A stretch of 64,000 nucleotides of DNA, from positions 34,359,501 to 34,423,500 of the forward strand of contig NC_091670.1 of NCBI RefSeq assembly GCF_042453785.1. The letters are read 5' to 3'. The stretch's first letter is position 1; each line of letters opens with the position of its first letter. Both the position numbers and the translations under genes were made by a program. The stretch is from Malus domestica (lineage: Eukaryota > Streptophyta > Magnoliopsida > Rosales > Rosaceae). Positions 11,060 to 22,734 of the stretch are shown here, one piece after another. The notes beneath the pieces are model-generated. The model made no database searches. It was not told the DNA's origin and saw nothing but the letters and a program-made list of their open reading frames with translations.

Positions 11060-11189
11060 CAACTTTCCCATGCCAATTCTTTCCTTATAAGTTAAAAGAG
11101 GTCCATGAAGCTCAAAGCGTCAAAATCATGACCCATTATTATTATTTACTATCGTAGTGAAAAAATTATAATAATTTGATTCGAATAAG

Positions 11190-11405
11190 TGTATTTAAAA
11201 CGACAAAAACTGCTTTTGTGAAAATTAATTTTGGGTTTCAAAATCACCTATAATGTTTTTCGAAAAAACCATCATATGTATACTTTTTACAAAAAGCACT
11301 TTAAATGCGTCTTTCGAATTCACTTTGATTATTAAAAATTGATTTCAAAAATATTTTCATCAAAAAAACACTTTTAATCATATTAAAAAAACTTCCAAAC
11401 TAGCT
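11190..11405. mobile_element. Degraded hAT-like MITE
   Basis: The segment has the AT-rich, inverted layout of the element at 27467-27702, with aaaagcac/gtgctttt-like blocks and a terminal aacttccaaac. It is too degraded to define its ends or TSD. Confidence 0.35.
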
Positions 11406-12580
11406 ATAAACTTTTTATTAGAATCGAACCTAAAATTTTAACTTATAAGTGAAAATAAATACTCTTATAAACGGCAGTATCTCTATTATTTTATGGTAGA
11501 TAAGATAAACAAGACCGCTCAAGCAGTGGAATCTGCAGACTAAAGGTAAATGACAATAACGCAAACATTATTCAAGCCGAGTTGCAGTTTTCAGAACAGA
11601 CCGCATAAATATGACAAGTCATTCACAATAAACAATCCGACAAAACCAGCCCACGCCCCTGGACTACTATATTGTCTGCAACCTTTGAGTCACTTCAACT
11701 AAACAGTTATGCAAGGGTTTCACGTGAGGGCGAGGAGTGGCGTCCGCCACTCCCCTAGCCGGAAAAACAAGCCTAGAGCGCTGGTTTTGCCCCTCCCCTG
11801 CCACTGCTCTTTGTCTCCGACTCTCCTCTCCGGTGTTCTGCTCTGCACTTGCAGAGCTGACTAAATTGATTGCTTTTTTTTTTCAACACAACCACGCCAA
11901 ACGACGTCGTTTGGGTAAAAAAAAAATTACAAAAAAAAAAAAAGAAAAAATGAAACGGCCCGTTTTGATAAGTTGGAAGAAAAAAAAAAGTTATATGGGG
12001 GGACCGCGAGTCCCCCATTCATTATATCACTTCATCTCTCTCTCGTGCTGTCGTTTTCCCTGCCCTTTCCCGTTTGCTGCTTTGCTTTGCATCAAAGGCA
12101 GAAAACGGAACAGCACACGGAACAGCGCTGCCTATCCGTTTGGCAACAAACCAATCAGCATTCAGCACTCAGCAGCAGCAGTGCCAGGGCCCAGATTCCA
12201 ACTATCAAACCCACTATTTAGGTAAATTTTTTAATTCCCAAATTTATAATCCCTAACCCTAATTAATTATTTAAAATGAATTTTGTTTAATTGGTATAGA
12301 ATAGAATTATATAGTAAAGCACTCAATGCACTAATATGGTTATTGGTTATTGATTATTGATATGAAATTATGAAATTATTTTTTAGGGTAAAAATTAAAA
12401 TTTGAATTCTCCATTATTGATTAATTAATTGAATTATTAGTATTACATAATGTATTATGTATACAATTATTCATATGATTAGTTGAATTGAATTTTTATT
12501 TATCGAATAATTTGTATGCTTATTGGTATTGATTAATTGAATTGTTGGTTGAATTAGTTATTATGCATACTATAGTATAG
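11406..12580. other. Spacer with a GC-shifted block, possible 5' part of a deleted hAT element
   Basis: From about 11700 to 12220 the base composition becomes GC-richer, resembling an untranslated leader, and then returns to very AT-rich DNA with a near-telomeric CCCTAACCCTAA at about 12251. Open frames here (e.g. from 11737) show no recognisable protein. Together with the transposase tail at 12590-12782 this may be the 5' end of an internally deleted hAT transposon; clear inverted termini were not found. Confidence 0.3.
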
Positions 12581-12589
12581 TCTACTCTA

Positions 12590-12890
12590 GGATTAAGAGT
12601 GATAGCATGGTTGTTTACATTGAAAGAGATGTGAAAACACCATTGTGTAACAAAATGAGAGATCAATGGTTGAGTGATAGCATATGATTATTTACATTGA
12701 GAGAGATGTATTTTCTTTTATTGATAATGAGCCTATTATGCGACGTTTTCATGACATGAAACCTCGCCGGCAACAATTGTAATTTGTTTGTATTGATTAA
12801 TTATGAAAGACATTACTATATAAAAAGATTTAGTTGTTGCCATTTTTCTTTAACCTCGCCCCTCCCCCCGAGAAATCCTGGCTTCGCCAT
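12590..12890 (+). pseudogene. C-terminal tail of a hAT (ZMYM/DUF4371-type) transposase
   Basis: From 12684 the frame reads IIYIERDVFSFIDNEPIMRR and ends MKPRRQQL-stop at 12782. This is the usual C-terminus of plant TTF/ZMYM-type hAT transposases. A partial ~74-bp duplication repeats the YIERDV coding block just upstream, and a frameshift separates DQWLSDS from the rest. The sequence up to the CCTGGCTTCGCCA block at about 12878-12890 resembles the 3' end of such elements. Confidence 0.5.
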
Positions 12891-14245
12891 TGGGTTTCGT
12901 AGTTCAAGTGGTTACGATAATTTATCATCATACATAAGACTTTAAATTCGATTTTTCGTTGTTCATACAATCGATTGTACCCAACAATGTAAAAGTCAAG
13001 AGCTCTGCATGGAGGACCTGACTTCTCTACCCTCCCACTTTCCATATACTCTCATCTCTTCCTATTTGTGCAGTCACAATTAAGCCACGTCAACTTTTTA
13101 TATTACTATTGTTTTTTGTCTTATTATCTCTATAAAAAAAATTAATATAAAATATTAACGTGACTTAACCGTGACTGTACAAAATAAAAAGAAATGAAAG
13201 TGTATAGAAAATGGGAAGGCAAAGAAGCCGGGTCCCTTCATGGAGCACACACAACCTCAGCCTCACTATGAATAATTGAAGGCAGTCGCGTGACAACAGC
13301 AAACCAGAAAAGTCAAGTTTGATGCTTCAAAAGCAAACTAGTTGGCGAACTTCATGTCACCTAACACGACTAGATTGGTAAGAAATTCTTAGATTCGACG
13401 GCAGCGAATCGAAAACAAAAAGAATATCCTGAACAAAATGTTGAAAACTAACATAGTAAACAAGTCATTATATTCCCCAAACTTTCTCGGAATACGACAA
13501 TAACAAAAACCTCAATACATGTTCAAAAAAACAAAATTGCCTCAAAATGCCTTGTCGTGTGTAGCTGTGTTTTGATTGTGTCGAAATCGTTGATCTGTCC
13601 AAACCGTGTCTAGAATGTGTTCGTCTATCGAGGGTCCGACACTTTGATACTTCGAAATTGCGGAGCGTCCGTGCAACATAGATCAGGGGTTTTGGGTTTT
13701 GGTGGTTCGATTGGGTACTGGATGCTAGATGATGCTGGTTCGGAGTATGATGAAGCTAAAATGGTCATTTCATGGTTTAGTTTTACTAGTGAAAGGGGAA
13801 AATAATGAAGACAGAAATTCTCAAATTTCTATTTGACAAAATATTGCAGCAGAGGTGTCACATGAATAGATAGTTACGTGTAATTTGCCACCTATGGTTA
13901 CCGTGATTGAATTTCACGTAAAAAGATAAATCATATGCAACACGTATGACTTATCGAAAATTTGAAACTAATTGAGTAATTCAAGTGATGCAAGTAGTGG
14001 AGTGAACTGGTGGTTAGAATTTTAACTTCATTACTCAAATTCAAGTTCTCCCCTTAAATAAATTAGTAAAGAATATCATTTATAAATCAAATAATGAAAA
14101 TTCATGCGACAAGTTGAAAATTGGATAAATTTTCTGGTGCAAATTCGAAAAATTTCCCATTTCTTACTAACAAAATTGTTGCTTTTTTTTGGGTAGATAT
14201 TAAAAAGTGTTGTTTTGCTAAATGAACCTTGTTAAATGGCACATC
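12891..14245. other. Intergenic AT-rich region
   Basis: No gene is supported. A SINE-like stretch, GTAGTTCAAGTGGTTACGAT followed by a degraded B box, lies near 12898-12960. A small frame at 13617-13805 shows no recognisable family. A second SINE-like candidate near 13990-14080 is weak. Confidence 0.4.
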
Positions 14246-14254
14246 ACTCATTTA

Positions 14255-14621
14255 GGCTTTTTAACTAACATGGTTCATGAAATTTGCATAACTCATCATT
14301 TTGGTCCCTAAGATTTGAAATCAATGGAAGTGGTCATTGAGTTTGTCCACCATAAATCGTTTTGGTCTTTCTTTGAAAAATAATGTTAAATAAGGATCAA
14401 ATAACAAAAATACCCTCAATTTAATAAACAATAGGCCAAAATAATTTGACAAAAATTGAGGGTATTTTTGTCATTTTATCCTTATTTAATGAAGATTTTT
14501 AAAGAAATGACCGAAATGATTGATGGTGATTAAAGTCAAAGACCACTTCTATTAATTTCAAATCTCAAAGACCAAAGTGAGGAGTTACGCAAATCTCAAA
14601 TACCATTTTAGCTAAAAAGCC
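14255..14621. mobile_element. 367-bp foldback MITE, 9-bp TSD (one mismatch)
   Basis: The long terminal inverted repeats start GGCTTTTTAACTAACATGG at the left and, complemented, GGCTTTTTAGCTAAAATGG at the right. Flanking 9-bp repeats are ACTCATTTA (14246-14254) and ACTTATTTA (14622-14630). There is no coding content. The TSD length points to a Mutator-like origin. Confidence 0.75.
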
Positions 14622-14897
14622 ACTTATTTATTTCTTACTTCTTATACGTGCCCAATTACTTTATTACCCTTTTTCCAACGGAAACAGACCAGAATCTCAT
14701 ATCCAAAGACAAAACAAGAACTTATGAACACAAAAACAAGTCAGATACATTGCACTCAGTCCATCCCAATCACAGTGCCATGCACGACACCAATCAGTAA
14801 AAATCTCAGACGTCCCGGAGAGCCCCTAACACAAAATGCAGTTGATTCTCCTCTCACCAAATGTAATTACAAAACCAAACACTCCCTCCAAAAAACA

Positions 14898-17198
14898 CTA
14901 GGATCCTCCAGATGTTCCTGAGGACTCAGCAACGTCCTTCAATCTCAACGTTACCGCCACTTCTTCGATCATTTTACCCCTATCTCCCACGCCGTCCACG
15001 GCCCTGCTGAATCTCTTCAACCATATGCCATAGTCCACAGGATATGGTGTTCCAGAGAGACTGTCCACGTAGTCAGCAAATGCCTTGAGGAGTGGTGAAA
15101 CCTCACCCAGCTGTTGTTGGATCGAACGCTTTGCCCAGCTTGTCTCCCTCCATTGCAAGGCAGATTCGATTGAGTCCTGCTGCTGCATTGTTCCCCCGCT
15201 TACGAACAACATAAGGTAAACAAGGCTTTCGGCGTCTGATGATGGACAAAGTTTCCCATGCTGAAGTGCATGAGATGAGGAGAAGTGTAGGTTTATAGCT
15301 GGACTGTCCCGGTCTTCCAAAACTGCGCGGCCCCATGATATTGGAACGTAGAAACCACTGTTTCTTGAACCTTGTTCGTCAACGACACGAATTATGTTTT
15401 CCGGACAAATATCACCATGTTGGACATTTGCCATTGTGGCACTTCTTAGAGCAGCTAGGCAGTCTCTGCAGCAGCGAATTGCCTCCTTGGGGGAAAGGGG
15501 TCCATCTTGAGAAACAACATATGAAACAGGTTCACCAACTGGAGATGTCACTAGTATTGGCGTCCCACACAACGGATGATCACATCGACCCCCGGGGGTC
15601 TGCTTCTTGCAGGGGCCAGAATGTAAAATCCTCCCAGAGGCAATCATTTCCGGCAAATATTTGCTTGTAATTCCCTGATGCTTGAAGATATTTAGCACTT
15701 TTGTTTGCCTCTGCACTTGGTACCAAAGACTCATGTCCTCCCAACAAGGTTCAAGTTTGGTCGGATGCGCGCCAATGTATAAAGTCAACAACTGTGTCGG
15801 ATAATCTAGACAAACTGCACTATAGAGGTAATGGATCCCTGCCACCAGAGACTCTTGTACTTGGAAAGTTTTCTGCCCCTGCTGTTGATCTTCCAGCAGT
15901 AAAACCTCACCTTGATTAAGCTTTAAACGCGAAGCACTGTGTTTGAAAACTTGACTATTAGTTTGGTCAACTTCAACAATCTCTCCTTGTTGATGACTAG
16001 ATTGTTGTAGGTAAGGAACCAGACCATTCTCATTCCCGCCGAGGCAGAACTCCATCCTACGCTTCTGAAGGCGAAGGCTGTGATTCGAGACTAATGAAGC
16101 TATTGACTTCCTTGGCGGCCCATTCCATTGTACAATAGCGTTGTAAGTTGCCAAAAGTACCTGCAGAGTTCCTAGGTCTCCCCAATTTGCATTCCCGAAT
16201 TTGTTCCATAGCCGATCCACTGGAGAAACGGAGACTTCAGCATGGTTCTTTATCCATTCAACCGCAGACTTGTACGGGTTAGTTGAGTTTAATTCGAGTT
16301 TACTAAGATCACCTCCAAGTTTAACCACCCCTCCGTATTTAGAATCCAGAACCAAAAGGAAAACAAAACTGCTCTTTGTAGCTTTAACCTTGCTCAAACA
16401 CCTAGAAACAAGTATATGAAAACCATAAAAGAGGGCTTCACAGACAACGGAAGCTGATAATTTCAACTCATTTCCGGACAATATATCAGGTTTAAACAGG
16501 GCAAACTCCATGATTTGATCCCATTGGACTTGCTGATCACTCCCAATTTTCGATATCAATGCTAAACCACAGAGCTTTCTAAGCCCTCCCCTTGAAATCG
16601 CCTTCTCTACACTATAAAACTTGGATCCAAGAGAACGCGGACAAGATACAAATAGCGGAAGCTCACCTCTTTTATGCCAAAATGCATGCCACAAACCACT
16701 CACTACAGCATGAAGGAAGTCTTCCAACGCAAGATATTCGTCTTCATTTGGATCACCGGAAACATAAGGTGAGCATGGCATCCGGACAAGTTGCTGAAAC
16801 AAAACACCCTCCAATGCCACATCAAGCTTGCGCAATTCATCGATTATAAAGGGAGGACCAAAACCAGTTGCTGAATCTTCGCACGAATTCTCCGAAACCC
16901 AATCCCGAATACAATCTGTGAACAATTCGAGGTCAACAAGTTTCCTTGAATAGTCCTTTAGCCCCTTGGACACTCTTCTGGAAGAAGAGGCAAACTTGCT
17001 TGAAGCTGAAGCGCCGGAATGTGTGGACATAACGGAGTTAGACCTCCGAAAACTACCATTCGAGCTATGGCCCGGAGACAGCAATCCCATATCATTTTGT
17101 AGCAAACCAGATGTGAACTTTCTAAAACTTCCACTCAAACTTTGCTCAAAAGACGAATCGAAATCGTTTTGTTGATTACCTAATTTCATTGCTAACAT
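14898..17198 (-). CDS. Protein kinase-superfamily protein, probable pseudokinase
   Basis: A single exon of 766 aa. The N-terminal ~100 residues are Ser-rich and probably disordered. The middle is a plant-specific region without a family I can name. The C-terminal ~250 residues carry a kinase C-lobe remnant: VQHGDICPENIIRV near residue 595 matches the HRDLKPEN catalytic loop, with the catalytic Asp and Asn kept but the Lys replaced by Cys. The position expected for DFG reads ISWGRAV, so the metal-binding Asp is missing. A cysteine cluster, CKKQTPGGRCDHPLCG, precedes this lobe. No clear glycine-rich loop or VAIK lysine is visible. This suggests a non-catalytic or atypical role; function is unknown. 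Similar proteins are annotated only as protein kinase superfamily in Arabidopsis. A 5' UTR intron is possible, with a GTAAAG donor near 17405. Confidence 0.85.
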   Translation of the reverse strand: MLAMKLGNQQNDFDSSFEQSLSGSFRKFTSGLLQNDMGLLSPGHSSNGSFRRSNSVMSTHSGASASSKFASSSRRVSKGLKDYSRKLVDLELFTDCIRDWVSENSCEDSATGFGPPFIIDELRKLDVALEGVLFQQLVRMPCSPYVSGDPNEDEYLALEDFLHAVVSGLWHAFWHKRGELPLFVSCPRSLGSKFYSVEKAISRGGLRKLCGLALISKIGSDQQVQWDQIMEFALFKPDILSGNELKLSASVVCEALFYGFHILVSRCLSKVKATKSSFVFLLVLDSKYGGVVKLGGDLSKLELNSTNPYKSAVEWIKNHAEVSVSPVDRLWNKFGNANWGDLGTLQVLLATYNAIVQWNGPPRKSIASLVSNHSLRLQKRRMEFCLGGNENGLVPYLQQSSHQQGEIVEVDQTNSQVFKHSASRLKLNQGEVLLLEDQQQGQKTFQVQESLVAGIHYLYSAVCLDYPTQLLTLYIGAHPTKLEPCWEDMSLWYQVQRQTKVLNIFKHQGITSKYLPEMIASGRILHSGPCKKQTPGGRCDHPLCGTPILVTSPVGEPVSYVVSQDGPLSPKEAIRCCRDCLAALRSATMANVQHGDICPENIIRVVDEQGSRNSGFYVPISWGRAVLEDRDSPAINLHFSSSHALQHGKLCPSSDAESLVYLMLFVSGGTMQQQDSIESALQWRETSWAKRSIQQQLGEVSPLLKAFADYVDSLSGTPYPVDYGIWLKRFSRAVDGVGDRGKMIEEVAVTLRLKDVAESSGTSGGS

Positions 17199-18621
17199 TC
17201 AACAAAACCCAGAAGCAGGAATACAACAACAACAATGAGCTGATGATTCAGAGTTCTTTGGGGAGTCTGAAACTTGCATTTCTCACAACCCAATAAACAA
17301 AAACATGGTTTGCAATGTCACAACATGGAGATTTGAACCCTCATTGAATTAAAAAAAAATGTGCAGAAAAAATGAAAAAAGGTGGGAAAAAGATTGAAAC
17401 TTTACCGAAAACCCAAGAGCTTGGAAAGTCCCTTTCAGATCTCTGAAGCATTGATGACTGAAAAAGTGGATGGAAATGTGAAAAGCATTTGAAAAATGCA
17501 GATGGGTTCTTCTCCTCCACCTTCAAAAATGGTTGCTTGTTTTACCAGAGAACAAAAATGGCAGGTTTTTAACCCCAAAAAACGGTTGCTTTGCTTGTCT
17601 CTAGTTGTAGGCGTGCTGGTGCATTGGCTTTGGGAGGAGGGCCCAAAGAACTCTCACCAACTCTCAGGAGTCAGTAGGTGAGGAGAGAGAGAGAGAGAGA
17701 GAGAGGGAGGAACGGAGGGGGCCTGTAAAGCTGGGATAGCAATAGAATAATAAAAAGGGGAGGAGTGAGGAGGGAGGGAGGGAGAAGAAGTGGCAATGAG
17801 CGACAAGAAGCGAAGGGGTTGGAGGCTGAGAGGAACCCAAGTGAGCTTTGTCTATCCCCACAACAATGGAGCAGTCTTGGTAGATGGCCCCTCTGGTCCC
17901 ATTCGACCCAGTGACAACGACCACTCTTAATGTAGTCAGAAACTGAAACAACTTCCGACCCAAAAAATTCAATATAGTTTTCACTTAAAAACATTCTAAT
18001 TTTTTTGACAAAACGATATTAAAAACTATTCCAAATTATGGAGGATGAATTCAAATTTTGTTGTAAGGGCAGATATACCGTCTTGACCAACTAATCTGTT
18101 AGAAATTCGAACTTAAGGGTTATAAAGATGAGGAAATATTAAAAGAAAAAGGGATAATATAAAGTTTGAAGGGGGCTAAAGAGGGTCAATTAGAGTCAAC
18201 TCTCCATCTGGTGATGTATTTTGTGTCAGAAAATTAAGTAAAGTTCTCACTTTGGGTGGCCAAAACTTTCAGGCTCCCAGCTCTCCTTTTTTCCTGTAAT
18301 CATCACAGACAGTTGGAGTGCAAAGTTGTAGGCTTGCTTTATTAACGTGACTGATTTCCGGATTAACCATCACTATCTGAACCTCAGAAAGATCTTAAAT
18401 TATTGCTACTTGTTTGCAAAGGAAGCAAAAATGATTGAACCAAAAGCATCTCTTTTCCATTGTAATTTTGCTGCAAATGCTACAGCCTTGATTCAGATGG
18501 TACAGAAACAAATTGCACAAACGCACCGCCGGCCAAGTACAAGTTAACGGAATTGCATCAATTACGGGTAAGAGATTACAAGTTAACAGCAGCATCACCG
18601 GCGAAAATGCCCCTCAGCAGC
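17199..18621. other. 5' leader/promoter of the kinase-like gene and 3' UTR of the HAD gene
   Basis: A GA/CT tract at about 17682-17706 and a GA-rich stretch to ~17820 resemble the CT-rich leaders common in plant genes, here reading on the minus strand. Open frames at 17496-17994 are low-complexity and not called. From ~18300 to 18621 is the probable 3' UTR of the HAD gene. Confidence 0.45.
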
Positions 18622-19765
18622 TCAGCTTGCTGACTTCTGTGAAGTAAGCCATTCTTTTGCAGCTTCCAAGTCGGGAAGGACAACTGCGCCAGATTTCCTC
18701 CACTCATCGGCATCAGATGTCTTGAACCTATCCAATAACAATGCATGCATCCCAATACTTGTTGCTGGGACATAATCTTTGCGCATGCTGTCCCCTATGT
18801 GCAGAACCTCGTCCGGTGACAGATTTCCAGCCCTTTTGAGCGCAAGCTCATAAATCTTCGGATTTGGTTTCTCCACACCTTCTATACCAGAGAACACTCC
18901 AAAATCCCAATCAGTTCCCTGAAAAAACAATTGATATGATACAATCAGGATGAGAAAGACATGAAAGCAAACCAAAACTAAGGGATCTGCATACCCATGT
19001 CTCAAGTAATGCCGCTGAAACAGAGATTTAACTAATTTACCTGGTGCACACCCAAGGCTGGAAGAATTACATCTCGATAACGGTATTCTGCATTGCTAAT
19101 AATTCCAACTTTAAGACCTTGTTCATGGACCCATCTTAGAAAGGGTTGGGAGTCAGGAAAGATGGAATAAGGAGCAGAGGAACCAAAGGATGCATATATA
19201 CGTCGGAACACTTTCTCAAATGTCTCCTCATCGTAATGATATCCAGCCTATTATAAAAAAAAAGATGTCCATTTCACAATTCATTATTAAGGAAATTATT
19301 CGAGAAAATTTGTTGGAAAGTCCTAGCTGATACTATTTATTGTCTAAATTCTATTAGGGGGATGATATTCTCAGTTTTCTAGATTAACAAGTTCTGTTAG
19401 TTATTTAGAAGCACCACAAAACATTGGCATCACATACAACGGTTATCGAGAAGCTAGTTATCACAGAGAACTGGATCAAGATCGAGAACCCATGTCAAAT
19501 ATCTTACCCTTATAAAGGAGTCTCTGACACAAGTTTTCCACCATACGATGTTGGGCATTTTCGCAGCATGCCCGAAACATGGATACTTGGTGGCCATGTC
19601 TTTATATGCATATTTGAAGCCCTCATGCACCCTTTTGTAGTCAGGGCATTCCAGCCCTACAGCTTTGGCTGCCATGCAATAGTAGTCACCAAGCTCCCCC
19701 TTGTAAGCTAGCAATGTGCCAGTAACATCCACTGTAATGCACCGCAACTTTGACAACAACGACAT
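18622..19765 (-). CDS. HAD-superfamily hydrolase, HDHD3-like (3 coding exons)
   Basis: CDS is complement(join(18622-18918, 19041-19247, 19508-19765)), 762 nt and 253 aa, all introns in phase 0 with GT-AG borders. HAD motif I is VDVTGTLL with nucleophile Asp13. The usual acid/base Asp two residues later is Thr, as in P-type ATPases (DKTGT). Motif II is IISNAE, the motif III Lys lies in GVEKPNPKIYE, and motif IV is GDSMRKDY. The cap between motifs I and II is alpha-helical. The family acts on phosphorylated small molecules, but no substrate is known for this branch. It resembles human HDHD3 and, as I recall, Arabidopsis At5g44730, and lies in the same order relative to MOSC and POLH. Confidence 0.88.
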
Positions 19766-21260
19766 TGTAAAACTGTTTTGTAGTGAATCCCAAAAAATGA
19801 ACCGCTAAATGCCTATACAGGAACTTTCAGTATACGTTGGGATCAAAGCACCAAATATTGCTGCAGTCAAGCAACCTCTTCAAGGAGTTCCAGTTATCAC
19901 TGCATATTCATAGTAGATTTATTAGGTTGCGATGTGAACGTTCCAATTACAGATAATTAGTACTGTCAAAATAGCATCAGATTCAGATTTGTAATCCTGC
20001 GGCGTTTATCTTATAGCATTACTGTCATCAGACTCGGAATTCTATACAGAGATGAAAACAACTCAAACAAATTACAAACACTCCATGAATACCACCCCGT
20101 CTAAATATCATTCTTTTCTCCCAACTTTCTTCCTAGTACAAATAAAACTAAGATGAATTTCCCACTTATGCATTGCTTCTTAGTCTACAAAACTGGAATG
20201 GAAAAAGATGACCTGCATCAGCTATATCTACATTTCCTACTTATACATTGCTTCTTAGTATACAAAAACAAAAAAAAAAAGTAAAAGGCACTGCTTCTCA
20301 GTTTCTAATAACATACATAAATCGGAATCAGATGCAGATGCAGATCAGAATCGATCAAGTGAGTAAGCCCTTCGCTCGACACCCTTCAACAAATGACAGA
20401 TGTAACAAATGCTATACATCAAGATCAAATGATTTCAGAGTTGTATAGTTAATAGCTTTAGATACTTCGTCAAAGGCACACTCGTTCCCGATAAATTAAA
20501 AGGAAAACTAATGAAAAGGGACTTGAAAATAGTACCAGGTTTGACCTTTTAGTATAAAAATATGGTTTTTCGTTAAATAAACAGTATCGTGGGCTTTTCG
20601 TTAAAACTCCCAATAATCAAACAGATAATACATCTATGTTTATTTTTTTTTTTTCATAGTATCTTGATGATAAGTTGATAACCAAATGCCCTTCCCCCAA
20701 CATATAATTTTAGATTTACTAGTGCAAACACAAGCATTAAAGGATGAATCCGTAACAAATCCAACTTCTAAATCAGACTTCCAACTTACCCAGATGCCCA
20801 AATCACACAAATTTTATCTGTATCATCAAAAGTTTTAGCCTTTCTGTTCATCCCCAATCACCAAAACTAAAAAATTACGAACTTGCCGTAAAATGCAGAT
20901 ATTCCAATCCATTTAATGTTCTAATTTTTCAAGAAACATCCAATATAAAGCACTCCAACAAAAGATTCCACGCAAAGATTAAAACCCAATAAAATAATAA
21001 ACACATCAGATACTGGCGGATATAACAAAATCAGAGAAAATGCAGCTTGAAAAAAAATTGAGATACCAACCAAATCAAACTCAAATTTCCACCAAAATAA
21101 ATTAATAAAATCGAAAATACTGCGCAAGAGGAGATTTTGAAGCTTACCCAGATGCCGAAGTGGGGGAGAGAATCTGAATTAGGAGAAAACGCAGAGCCGC
21201 TTATGGTTGTAGAGCTTCAGCTGCACGTTCATGGAGGACAAGGAAATAAATAAATCAGTC
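19766..21260 (-). promoter_or_regulatory. 5' UTR intron and probable first exon of the HAD gene
   Basis: On the minus strand a consensus donor GGCATCTGG|GTAAGC lies near 21144-21156, just downstream of a GC-richer segment (21150-21260) that looks like a leader exon. The coding exon begins at 19765 after an acceptor shortly upstream. A second identical 14-base donor context lies near 20785, so an alternative first exon is possible. A ~30-bp imperfect duplication, TTGCTTCTTAGT, occurs at ~20170 and ~20248. A small Rosaceae-type repeat with TTTTTCGTTAAA blocks lies near 20517-20615. Confidence 0.45.
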
Positions 21261-22512
21261 ACCTTCCTAGCTTCTCAAGCGGATTACATCACATACAGCA
21301 GGCGCAGTTAATTGTAATCTGCGTCCGCGGATTTTGGTTGATTGCTTTATTTCTTGGTTTCAAAAATTTCACGCCCCACTTTTACTATTTGTTTCTTTTC
21401 GGCCCCTCCTGCTGACTTGGCGTGTGACTTTGTCTTTTTAAATTGACAAAAAATAAATGTCTTTTTCAAAATTATATTTTCAGATGTCTTGAGATTTATC
21501 CGAAAATCTTGATCGATTTTTTCTTGACAATGCAATATTTTAAATTATTTGTTAGATACCTAATTACGATTGATTCATTGTGTAATTAATCCGAATGTTC
21601 CTTTCTTGCCCATTATCGTTGTATTAATTAAAGCGATAAACTTGTAAATAACGGGAAAGTGAAGCAAAATTCAAAGGGGCATTTTTTTTTCTTTCTTGAT
21701 ATAATTATATGGTTATACTAAGGAGTGGAGGAAGAAATTTATATCGAACTCGCTATTTACAAAATTCAAACTTAAGACATTTCATTTACAAGTAATGATG
21801 AATATCATTAGATTGTAGTATTATTGTTTAAGTATCAAAACATTGAGAATTCCAATTAATATGGTTCGACTTCTTCTCTAATTGGAAACGACTCAAGAGA
21901 AATGCTAAGGAGACTCGCTCAAAAATGAAATCCTCTATGAAGTCTCTGTTACCTCATTTTTTGGCACAATATTAGATAATATTATCACAAAAATTAACTG
22001 AAGTGACAAAGAATCTATAAAAAAATTCCCTTTGATGTATTAAATATATTATTATTCCCTCCTGTATTTACTATTTAGTGGAAACATATGCTTACGAATA
22101 AATAAAGCTGTCACACATTTTCTTGCCGCGATGGCGTGATTTTGGAACCTGATTGCGATGTGGCAAAAGAAAAACTATTAAAGTCCCGATTTCTCATAGG
22201 TGACCAAAAATATAAATAAAAAAAAGAAGTTTGGGGGTTGGAAGTATAAATAAATTAAATCGGAGGGTCTCAGTGAAAAGTTGAAAACTGTGGACGCTTG
22301 CGGGCTGGTTTGCCTGCGGTATTGTGAACGGGGAAAACACGTTCCACGCATTCTCGGTTTCTGTTTTTTGGTCTATCCGAAGTTTCCAAACCAAAACTTG
22401 GCGTTTGGTGGCACTTAATGTGAAATCTGAAAATTAATCAGGCACCTAAAGTTTATAAGACTTTTGTCTCTTGGCTCCTATCAAATCACTTTATTTATTT
22501 GCAGATGGTGCT
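21261..22512. other. Intergenic region with one SINE
   Basis: No gene is supported. The sequence is AT-rich apart from a short GC-richer stretch near 22260-22400, where an open minus frame has no recognisable family. A degraded SINE lies at 21686-21832. Confidence 0.45.
21686..21832 (-). mobile_element. tRNA-derived SINE, degraded
   Basis: Read on the minus strand it has the same layout as the copies near 31.2 and 31.6 kb: a 5' tRNA-like head (CTACAATCTAATGATATTC), a B-box-like AAGTTTGAATT and a 3' A-rich tail, AAGAAAGAAAAAAAAA. Identification rests on comparison among copies in this window. Confidence 0.5.
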
Positions 22513-22734
22513 TTAGAGCAAGTCCACCTCTAAAGACTTTATGTCAGTACCCAACCCATTTATCCAGTGAACAGTAATATACTTCAGTGAACAGTAATAG
22601 GTCAATGCATCTCTACCCCTAAAAAAATGCGCTGGCATAAACGATCTCCACCCCCTACAAAATGCGCTGGCATCCATCCTATTTAAAATATTTTTAAATT
22701 TTTTCTAAAAGAATAAAAAAATAAAATGGTTTTA

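Noticed and set aside
11737-12225. 162-codon open frame
   Set aside because: Low-complexity with poly-Lys from A runs, no family recognised; more likely leader DNA of a deleted transposon.
12251-12263. CCCTAACCCTAA resembling plant telomere repeat
   Set aside because: Under two repeat units; expected by chance or as a promoter telo-box, not an interstitial telomere.
17664-17994. Two overlapping ~106-aa minus-strand frames
   Set aside because: Leu/Ser/Pro-rich translations of a CT/GA tract in a probable leader or promoter; no family.
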